Assembly: GCA_031262895.1 (NCBI GenBank)
Contig: JAISGW010000022.1
Span: forward strand, 1 to 7,471
Direction of reading: 5' to 3'
From: Tannerella sp.
GTDB lineage: Bacteria > Bacteroidota > Bacteroidia > Bacteroidales > Tannerellaceae
DNA length: 7,471 nt
Position numbers and translations under genes: made by a program
Notes under the pieces: generated by a model
Databases searched by the model: none
Seen by the model: only the letters and a program-made list of their open reading frames with translations
What the model was told of the DNA's origin: nothing
Shown: piece by piece, positions 1 through 5,094 of the stretch
Numbering within the stretch: position 1 is the first letter of the stretch
How the letters are laid out: every line of letters starts with the position of its first letter

Positions 1-275
1 GTCTGGCCCGGGTCGGAAGGGTTCGGCAGGTTCGCCGACACCTTGAAGTTCGTGATGTTGTTCCCGTCTATCACCGGCGTCTTCGTCGACGTCTTCGGGT
101 CGAAGGCCGAGGAATGGAAGCGGATCGCGCCGGCCGAAGGCGTTTCGGGAGGCGGGGTCACACCGCCGCGCTCCGCGGTCTCGTCCGTGCAGGACACCGC
201 GGGCAGCAAAAGGGACGCCGCCAGCAGTGCCAGCCGCAATCCCTTTTGCCCATAATCAGAATAAGAATGATTCAT
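1..275 (-). CDS. Fimbrillin-like surface lipoprotein, N-terminal part (cut by left edge)
   Basis: Reading the minus strand from ATG at 275 gives 91 complete codons with no stop to the left edge, so the gene continues outside the window. Residues 1-28 form a lipoprotein signal peptide: a short polar start, one Lys and one Arg, a Leu/Ala-rich core, then lipobox A-V-S-C with Cys29 as the lipidation site. A Thr/Pro/Glu-rich linker follows. After it comes a stretch with 'IRFHSSAF', 'STKTP' and 'NNITNFKVSA', the style of the mature N-terminus of Bacteroidales fimbrillin/Mfa-like proteins. Members of that family are exported as lipoproteins and assembled as pilus subunits or tip proteins on the outer membrane. 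The fimbrillin assignment is inference from this short segment; the lipoprotein call is firmer. The piece is GC-rich (161 of the first 240 bases by hand count, about 67%), higher than the neighbouring genes. It is divergent from ligA and has its own promoter-like element. Confidence 0.62.
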   Translation of the reverse strand, partial: MNHSYSDYGQKGLRLALLAASLLLPAVSCTDETAERGGVTPPPETPSAGAIRFHSSAFDPKTSTKTPVIDGNNITNFKVSANLPNPSDPGQ

Positions 276-303
276 ATAGCATATTTTAAATGAATTCCGG
301 CGG

Positions 304-311
304 CAAAAGTA
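304..311 (-). promoter_or_regulatory. Bacteroidetes -7 promoter element for the lipoprotein gene
   Basis: On the minus strand this is TACTTTTG followed by CC, a perfect match to the Bacteroidetes -7 consensus TAnnTTTG. It lies 28 bases upstream of the lipoprotein ATG, which gives a leader of about 20-25 nt. I see no TTTG at the expected -33 distance. That would suit an activator-dependent promoter, and the direct repeats at 335-372 lie where an activator could bind. The assignment rests on motif and position only. Confidence 0.55.
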
Positions 312-334
312 GGGCGGCGCGACCTCTACCCAGG

Positions 335-372
335 TGACAGATCGTACAAATCAGCATGACATATCGTACAAA
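335..372 (-). repeat. Pair of 16-nt direct repeats, 22-bp period; candidate operator
   Basis: TGACAGATCGTACAAA (335-350) and TGACATATCGTACAAA (357-372) match at 15 of 16 bases, and their starts are 22 bp apart, about two helical turns. On the minus strand each reads TTTGTACGAT[C/A]TGTCA. The proximal copy ends 23 bp upstream of the -7 element of the lipoprotein gene. Direct repeats about two turns apart just upstream of a promoter without a -33 element are typical of AraC-type activator sites, including those of hybrid two-component regulators in Bacteroidales. The repeat is seen directly; the operator role is inference. Confidence 0.6.
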
Positions 373-374
373 AG

Positions 375-402
375 TTATGAATTATGAGTTATGAGTTATG
401 AG
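375..402 (+). repeat. Tandem heptanucleotide repeat (4 x TTATGA[A/G])
   Basis: Four head-to-tail 7-nt units lie here: TTATGAA once, then TTATGAG three times, and the array trails into TT at 403-404. It lies between the candidate operator and the ligA-side hairpin, in non-coding DNA. Short tandem arrays like this can gain or lose units by slippage. Similar AT-rich heptamer runs occur between genes in Bacteroidales, as far as I recall. No function can be read from the sequence. Confidence 0.8.
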
Positions 403-404
403 TT

Positions 405-438
405 GCGCACTGTGTCGCCGCAGCAGCGGCGTGTGCGC
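405..438. repeat. Interrupted GC-rich inverted repeat (hairpin)
   Basis: The outer arms GCGCAC (405-410) and GTGCGC (433-438) are perfectly complementary. The inner arms CGCCGC (416-421) and GCGGCG (426-431) are also perfect, around an AGCA loop. The two stems are separated by a 5-nt bulge on one side and 1 nt on the other. No T-run follows on either strand, so it does not look like an intrinsic terminator. It lies upstream of the likely ligA transcription start and could act as a DNA-level site or cruciform. Confidence 0.5.
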
Positions 439-442
439 CCTT

Positions 443-459
443 ATACTAAATTTTAGTAT
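443..459. promoter_or_regulatory. 17-bp perfect palindrome, candidate operator at the ligA promoter
   Basis: ATACTAAA-T-TTTAGTAT is a perfect inverted repeat of two 8-nt arms around one central base. It ends inside the probable -7 element of ligA (457-464), so a dimeric repressor bound here would block RNA polymerase. The arms are AT-rich and no T-tract follows, which argues against a terminator. The regulatory role is inferred from symmetry and position. Confidence 0.45.
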
Positions 460-464
460 TTTCG
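457..464 (+). promoter_or_regulatory. Probable -7 element of ligA
   Basis: TATTTTCG matches the Bacteroidetes -7 consensus TAnnTTTG at all but one base. It lies 18 bases before the ligA ATG at 483, so the leader would be only about 10-15 nt. A second 7-of-8 match, TAAATTTT, starts at 447 inside the palindrome and is an alternative. No clear TTTG -33 element is visible. Confidence 0.4.
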
Positions 465-482
465 CGGCACATAAAGAATTGG

Positions 483-2483
483 ATGAGCGAAATTAAAGCA
501 AAGATACTGGCGCTTCGGGAGGCGCTGGAGAAGCACAATTACAATTATTACGTGCTGGCTGAGCCGAGCATCTCCGACTTGGAGTTCGACCGCCTGATGC
601 GCGAACTCCAGGAGCTGGAGAAGGCGCATCCGGAATACGCCGACCCGAACTCCCCTACCCAACGCGTGGGCAGCGACCTCTCGAAGGAATTCGCGCAGGT
701 GACGCACCGCTATCCTATGCTCTCGCTGGCCAACACCTACTCCAAAGGAGAGGTGGAGGATTTCTACCAGCGCACGGCCCGTGCCCTGAATGAGCCTTTT
801 GAAATGGTGACTGAGTTGAAATATGACGGCCTGTCTATCTCCCTCACCTACGAGAAGGGGCTGCTGGTGCGGGCGGTTACCCGTGGCGACGGCGAAAAGG
901 GCGACGACGTGACAGCCAATATCCGCACCATCCGTTCTATTCCCCTGCGGGTACACGGCGATTATCCCGAATCCTTTGAAGTGCGCGGCGAAGTTTTGCT
1001 CCCATGGAAAGAGTTCGAACGCCTTAACAAGGAACGCGAAGCGCAGGAAGAGCCGCTCTTCGCCAATCCCCGCAACGCGGCTTCCGGCACCTTGAAACAG
1101 CAGGACCCCGCCGTGGTGGCCGCCCGACGCCTTGACGCCTACTTCTATTACCTGCTGGGCGAAGACCTGCCGGCCGACACCCATTACGCTAACTTGGAAA
1201 AGGCCCGCAGTTGGGGTTTTAAGGTTTCCACGAACATGCGCATCTGCCGCAGCTCGGAAGAGGTATTCGATTACCTCGCGCATTGGGAAGAGGAACGGAA
1301 AAACCTGCCCGTAGCTACCGACGGCGCCGTGTTGAAGGTGAATTCCCTGCGCCAGCAACGCAACCTCGGCTTCACGGCCAAAAGTCCGCGCTGGGCCATC
1401 GCCTACAAGTTCCCGGCCGAGCGTGTCCGCACGCGTCTGCTCTCCGTCTCCTTTCAAGTGGGCCGTACGGGAGCCGTCACGCCCGTTGCCAACATGGAAC
1501 CCGTCCGGATTTCCGGTTCCACGGTCAAACACGCGACATTGAACAATGCCGATTTCATAGAGAAGTTGGACTTACACCTCGGCGATCAGGTTTTCGTGGA
1601 AAAGGGAGGCGAAATCATTCCCAAGATTATCGAAGTGGATACGGCGGCTCGTGACCCGCAATTAGGCGAAAAGGTCCGCTTCGTCACTACCTGCCCCGAA
1701 TGCGGCACGCCGCTGGTGCGCGCCGAAGGCGAAGCGGTCTTCTACTGTCCGAACGAATGGGCCTGCCCGCCGCAGATTAAGGGAAAGATAACGCATTTCG
1801 TCACGCGGCACGCCATGGACATCGGCTTAGGCCCCGAAACGGTGGAAGACCTTTACGAGGCAGGCTACATTAAAAATGCGGCCGACCTGTACAGGCTGCG
1901 CGCCGAAGACCTGTTGCGCCTGCCCGGCTGGCAGCAGAAAAGTGTGCAAAACTTGCAGGACAGCCTCGAACAATCCAAGTCCGTGCCTTTCGAGCGGGTG
2001 CTGTATGCCTTGGGTATCCGCTTCGTGGGCGAAACGGTAGCCAGACGCCTGGCAAACACCTTCCTTTCCATGGATGCCCTGCGGCAGGCTTCGCTCGAAG
2101 CCCTGACCCAAGTCAACGACATTGGCGCCCGCATTGCCCAAAGCGTCTGCGCTTACTTCGACTCGCCCGCCAACTGCGAAATCGTGAACCGGCTAAAGGA
2201 CTACGGTCTACGGATGGCCGTGGACGAAGCGACTTTGGCCGGACGCTCCGACAAGCTGCAAGGACGCAGCGTCGTCATCAGCGGCACCTTCACGCGGCAC
2301 TCGCGCGACGAATATAAAACACTCATCGAACAACACGGAGGCAAGAACAGCAGTTCCGTATCCGGGAAAACCGATTTCATCCTGGCCGGCGACAACATGG
2401 GACCAGCCAAGCTGGAGAAAGCCCAAAAGCTGGGCATCAAAATCATCAATGAAGACGAATTCCTAAACATGATAGCCGAATGA
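483..2483 (+). CDS. ligA: NAD-dependent DNA ligase LigA
   Basis: This enzyme seals nicks in duplex DNA during replication and repair, using NAD+ to form an enzyme-AMP intermediate. At 666 residues it is full length for the family. Domain Ia (about 1-70) contains NYYVLAEP. The adenylation domain carries PMLSL and ELKYDGLS, with the AMP-accepting Lys113 in the KxDG motif. It also has VRGE (Glu170), DGAVLKVN (Lys285) and KFPAE (Lys309). The OB fold follows, with VGRTG and TPVA. An intact four-Cys zinc site uses Cys404, 407, 422 and 428. Helix-hairpin-helix repeats lie at about 440-585, and a C-terminal BRCT domain at about 589-666 contains GDNMGPAKLEKA. ATG 483 is the first in-frame start after a stop at 447. 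There is no strong Shine-Dalgarno, as usual in Bacteroidetes. The stop overlaps the next gene by ATGA, so the two are probably co-transcribed and translationally coupled. Confidence 0.98.
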   Translation: MSEIKAKILALREALEKHNYNYYVLAEPSISDLEFDRLMRELQELEKAHPEYADPNSPTQRVGSDLSKEFAQVTHRYPMLSLANTYSKGEVEDFYQRTARALNEPFEMVTELKYDGLSISLTYEKGLLVRAVTRGDGEKGDDVTANIRTIRSIPLRVHGDYPESFEVRGEVLLPWKEFERLNKEREAQEEPLFANPRNAASGTLKQQDPAVVAARRLDAYFYYLLGEDLPADTHYANLEKARSWGFKVSTNMRICRSSEEVFDYLAHWEEERKNLPVATDGAVLKVNSLRQQRNLGFTAKSPRWAIAYKFPAERVRTRLLSVSFQVGRTGAVTPVANMEPVRISGSTVKHATLNNADFIEKLDLHLGDQVFVEKGGEIIPKIIEVDTAARDPQLGEKVRFVTTCPECGTPLVRAEGEAVFYCPNEWACPPQIKGKITHFVTRHAMDIGLGPETVEDLYEAGYIKNAADLYRLRAEDLLRLPGWQQKSVQNLQDSLEQSKSVPFERVLYALGIRFVGETVARRLANTFLSMDALRQASLEALTQVNDIGARIAQSVCAYFDSPANCEIVNRLKDYGLRMAVDEATLAGRSDKLQGRSVVISGTFTRHSRDEYKTLIEQHGGKNSSSVSGKTDFILAGDNMGPAKLEKAQKLGIKIINEDEFLNMIAE

Positions 2484-3013
2484 TATTCCAAAATTTCTTC
2501 CTGAAACGCAAAATACAAACCCTGCTCAAAGAAGCTCCCCAGCGCAAGCCCCATTTCTGCTCTCTTTACGAAGCCGACGATATCCTGATTGTCTTCAACA
2601 TCAAAGACCGCGAAGAGGTGTTGCGCTGCGTCGAACGGCTGAAGTCATCGGAGAAGGAGATACACCTTTGCGCCTTCCTCCCCAAGCGCAAGAACAAGAA
2701 AAAGGCGACCTATGATACCGACCCTTCCTGGCTGCTTGTCGACGAGGACGCCAGCGACGCCCAAGGCCTGCCGCAAGAAGCGACCTGCCAGGCTTTCTTC
2801 GACCTTCCGGCCGACTTGCTGATAGACCTCACCCGTCCCGAAGACTATATGATGCACTATCTTGAATTGAAACATTCCTCCTCCTTCAAAGTCGGCAACA
2901 AGTCCATACTCCGCAGCTTTTTCGACATGACTGTCACCATGAAGGACGGCGACGATATTGCCCAATATTTTGAATATATCCTATTTTATTTGCAGACCAT
3001 CCGCTCCAAATGA
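2480..3013 (+). CDS. Uncharacterised Bacteroidales protein, DUF6913-like
   Basis: This 177-residue protein resembles a small family found in Bacteroidetes beside ligA and dapA, which I recall as DUF6913; its function is unknown. It has no signal peptide and no membrane segment, so it is probably cytoplasmic. The start is basic (FFLKRKIQ at residues 6-13). A central alpha/beta-like part has hydrophobic strands such as ILIVFNIKD (about 35-43) and IHLCAFLPKRK. DLLIDLTRPEDY (about 111-122) follows, then MMHYLELKH and FKVGNKSILRSFFDMT. The C-terminus is the aromatic YFEYILFYLQTIRSK. No catalytic signature is evident to me. Its ATG overlaps the ligA TGA (ATGA at 2480-2483), which fixes the start and suggests coupled translation. 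The family name comes from memory of similar sequences and needs a profile search to confirm it. Confidence 0.85.
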   Translation: MIFQNFFLKRKIQTLLKEAPQRKPHFCSLYEADDILIVFNIKDREEVLRCVERLKSSEKEIHLCAFLPKRKNKKKATYDTDPSWLLVDEDASDAQGLPQEATCQAFFDLPADLLIDLTRPEDYMMHYLELKHSSSFKVGNKSILRSFFDMTVTMKDGDDIAQYFEYILFYLQTIRSK

Positions 3014-3024
3014 GTAGAAAAGCG

Positions 3025-3032
3025 TACTTTTG
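3025..3032 (+). promoter_or_regulatory. Bacteroidetes -7 promoter element for dapA-tgt-permease
   Basis: TACTTTTG followed by CC is a perfect TAnnTTTG match in the 51-bp gap between the preceding gene and dapA. It is the same ten bases as the element before the lipoprotein gene at the left edge. The likely start of transcription is about 3036-3040, giving a leader of about 25-30 nt. The nearest upstream TTTG (2989-2992) is too far away to be a canonical -33 element. It would give the three downstream genes a promoter separate from ligA. Confidence 0.55.
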
Positions 3033-3064
3033 CCTATCCATAAGAAACAGAAAATGCAAATCCA

Positions 3065-3958
3065 ATGGCAGATATAAATTTGAAAGGTTTGGGCGTGGCG
3101 TTGATTACCCCGTTCAAGGAAGATGGAAGCGTTGATTACGAAACCTTGACCAAATTGGTGGACTACCAATTACAAAGCGGCACGGATTATTTGGTTGTGC
3201 TGGGCACAACAGCCGAGACCCCTACTTTAACAGAAGAAGAAAAAGACAGGATAGTGGAACAGGTCGTCGCCCAAGTGCACGGGCGTATTCCCCTCGTGCT
3301 GGGCTTGGGCGGCAATTGCACCCGCGTGATCGTAGACAAACTGCATACCGGCTGCTTCGAGGGCATCAACGCCATCCTATCGGTCGTACCTTATTATAAC
3401 AAGCCTTCGCAGGAAGGCATTTACCAGCATTACAAGGCCATCTCCGCCGCCACCTCCCTACCCGTGGTGCTCTACAACGTACCCGGCCGCACGGGGGTGA
3501 ACATGACGGCAGCCACCACCTTGCGCATAGCCCGCGACTGCCCCAACGTGATAGCCGTAAAAGAAGCTTCCGGCAACATCAGCCAGATGGACGACATCAT
3601 TAAGAACAAGCCCGCCAATTTCAACGTCATTTCAGGCGACGACGGCATCGCCTTCCCTTTGATTACGCTCGGCGCCATTGGGGTGATTTCCGTCATAGGC
3701 AACGCCTTCCCACGCGAGTTCGGCCGCATGATACGCCTCGCCTTGGCCGGAGACTACGAAAGTGCGCGCAGCATACACCACCGCTTCACGGAACTCTTCA
3801 GCCTGCTCTTCGTCGACGGCAATCCGGCCGGCGTAAAAAGCATGCTCCATGCCATGGGTTACATAGAAAACAAGTTGCGCCTCCCCTTAGTGCCCACGCG
3901 CCTCACCACTTTCGAACAAATCCGGCAAGTACTCCAGCAATTGCACATCCGATGCTGA
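3065..3958 (+). CDS. dapA: 4-hydroxy-tetrahydrodipicolinate synthase DapA
   Basis: DapA condenses pyruvate with L-aspartate semialdehyde, the first committed step to diaminopimelate and lysine, feeding peptidoglycan and protein synthesis in the cytoplasm. At 297 residues it is the usual length for this (beta/alpha)8-barrel family. Visible key residues are the pyruvate-binding Thr48-Thr49 in GTTAET, PYYNKP (Tyr111), YNVPGRTG (Tyr137, Arg142), and the Schiff-base Lys166 in AVKEASGN. The pyruvate-site loop appears as ISGDD, and GAIGVISVIGN follows. The GTTAE variant replaces the GTTGE of the E. coli enzyme. The start is well fixed: an in-frame stop lies at 3041 and ATG 3065 is the first start after it; the nearby ATG at 3054 is out of frame. 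tgt begins one base after the stop. Confidence 0.97.
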   Translation: MADINLKGLGVALITPFKEDGSVDYETLTKLVDYQLQSGTDYLVVLGTTAETPTLTEEEKDRIVEQVVAQVHGRIPLVLGLGGNCTRVIVDKLHTGCFEGINAILSVVPYYNKPSQEGIYQHYKAISAATSLPVVLYNVPGRTGVNMTAATTLRIARDCPNVIAVKEASGNISQMDDIIKNKPANFNVISGDDGIAFPLITLGAIGVISVIGNAFPREFGRMIRLALAGDYESARSIHHRFTELFSLLFVDGNPAGVKSMLHAMGYIENKLRLPLVPTRLTTFEQIRQVLQQLHIRC

Positions 3959-3959
3959 A

Positions 3960-5090
3960 ATGAAGTTTGAGATACTCCACAAAGACCTCCAATCGGCGGC
4001 AAGGGCAGGCTTGCTCACTACCGCCCACGGACAGATACAAACGCCAGTTTTCATGCCGGTAGGCACCCAAGGGACGGTGAAGGCCGTGCATACGCACGAA
4101 CTTCGGGAAGATGTGGGCGCGCAAATTATCCTCGGCAATACCTATCATCTCTACCTGCGCCCAGGCTGCGACATCATCGAACGGGCGGGCGGACTGCACC
4201 GTTTCAATGGCTGGGAACGCCCCATCCTGACCGACAGCGGCGGCTATCAGGTTTTTTCCTTGGCGCACAACCGCAAACTCAGCCGTGAAGGCGCGGAATT
4301 CCGCTCGCATATAGACGGCTCCCGTCATTTCTTTTCCCCGGAAAGGGTCATTAACATCGAACGTTCCATCGGCGCCGACATCATCATGGCCTTCGACGAA
4401 TGCACGCCGGGCGATGCCGATTACGCGTACGCCAGCCATTCGCTCGAATTGACCCAGCACTGGTTAGACCGTTGCTGCGAAGAGATGCGGCGCACCCAAC
4501 CGCTTTACGGTTACGAACAAAGCCTCTTCCCCATCGTACAGGGTTGCGTGTATCCCGACCTGCGGCGACGAGCCGCCGAACACGTGGCTTCCAAAAACGC
4601 CGACGGCAATGCCATCGGCGGACTGGCCGTGGGCGAACCTACCGAGAAAATGTACGAGATGATTGAAGTGGTCAACGAGATACTTCCCGCCGACCGGCCG
4701 CGCTACCTCATGGGCGTAGGTACACCGCAAAACCTGCTCGAGGCCATAGCCCGCGGCGTGGACATGTTCGATTGCATCATGCCTACCCGCAATGGCCGCA
4801 ATGCCCAACTCTTCACTGCGGAGGGCACCATGAACATGCGCAACAAGAAATGGGAGGCCGATTTCTCGCCCATAGACCCTGAAGGTTCCTGTTTCGTGGA
4901 CCATGACTACAGCAAGGCCTATCTGCATCATTTAGTCAAAGTCAACGAAATATTGGCCCTGCAAATTTCCTCGCTGCATAACTTGGCCTTTTATCTCCGC
5001 CTGATGCGCGAAGCACGCGAACATATACAGGTCGGCGACTTCACGCCTTGGAAGGAATCCTGCCTCCGGCGCCTCAATAACCGCCTTTAA
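3960..5090 (+). CDS. tgt: tRNA-guanine transglycosylase (queuine/preQ1 transferase)
   Basis: Tgt exchanges guanine-34 of GUN-anticodon tRNAs (Asp, Asn, His, Tyr) for preQ1 in the queuosine pathway. The 376-residue length is normal for the bacterial enzyme. Conserved motifs run in order: MPVGTQGTVKA, GNTYHLYLRPG, LTDSGGYQVFSL (active-site Asp92), MAFDECTP (Asp146), PIVQG, GGLAVGEP (base recognition) and YLMGVG. Next is GVDMFDCIMPTRNGR, with the presumed nucleophile Asp271. Unusually, the bacterial zinc motif CxCxxC...H is mostly lost. Aligned on DP(x)...YSKAYLHH, the three Cys positions are Gly309, Cys311 and Asp314, while His340 in HNLAFY remains. The rest of the protein is intact, so it is probably active and uses a different way to hold that subdomain. 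It starts one base after dapA, and the permease follows after four bases, so these form one transcription unit. Confidence 0.97.
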   Translation: MKFEILHKDLQSAARAGLLTTAHGQIQTPVFMPVGTQGTVKAVHTHELREDVGAQIILGNTYHLYLRPGCDIIERAGGLHRFNGWERPILTDSGGYQVFSLAHNRKLSREGAEFRSHIDGSRHFFSPERVINIERSIGADIIMAFDECTPGDADYAYASHSLELTQHWLDRCCEEMRRTQPLYGYEQSLFPIVQGCVYPDLRRRAAEHVASKNADGNAIGGLAVGEPTEKMYEMIEVVNEILPADRPRYLMGVGTPQNLLEAIARGVDMFDCIMPTRNGRNAQLFTAEGTMNMRNKKWEADFSPIDPEGSCFVDHDYSKAYLHHLVKVNEILALQISSLHNLAFYLRLMREAREHIQVGDFTPWKESCLRRLNNRL

Positions 5091-5094
5091 AAAC

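Noticed and set aside
43..255. Plus-strand open frame of 70 codons at the left edge
   Set aside because: It is opposite a minus-strand frame with a clear lipoprotein signal peptide and fimbrillin-like segment, so it is a shadow.
335..402. Repeats as a CRISPR array
   Set aside because: There are only two 16-nt copies with a 6-nt gap, followed by a 7-nt tandem array; there is no repeat-spacer pattern.
405..459. Hairpins as intrinsic terminators
   Set aside because: The GC-rich hairpin has no T-run after it on either strand, and the AT-rich palindrome has no GC stem; both lie between divergent gene starts, where no terminator is needed.
453..1532. Long open frame of 359 codons antisense to ligA
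   Set aside because: It lies wholly opposite ligA, whose protein matches a conserved family end to end. The antisense product has low-complexity, Gly/Val/His-rich composition and no recognisable domain; GC-rich coding DNA makes such shadows common.
2989..2992. TTTG as the -33 element of the dapA promoter
   Set aside because: It lies 32 bp from the -7 element, while about 19-21 bp is expected in Bacteroidetes promoters.
3903..4460. Open frame of 185 codons antisense to tgt and the dapA end
   Set aside because: It is opposite strongly conserved Tgt motifs and has no domain or start signal of its own.
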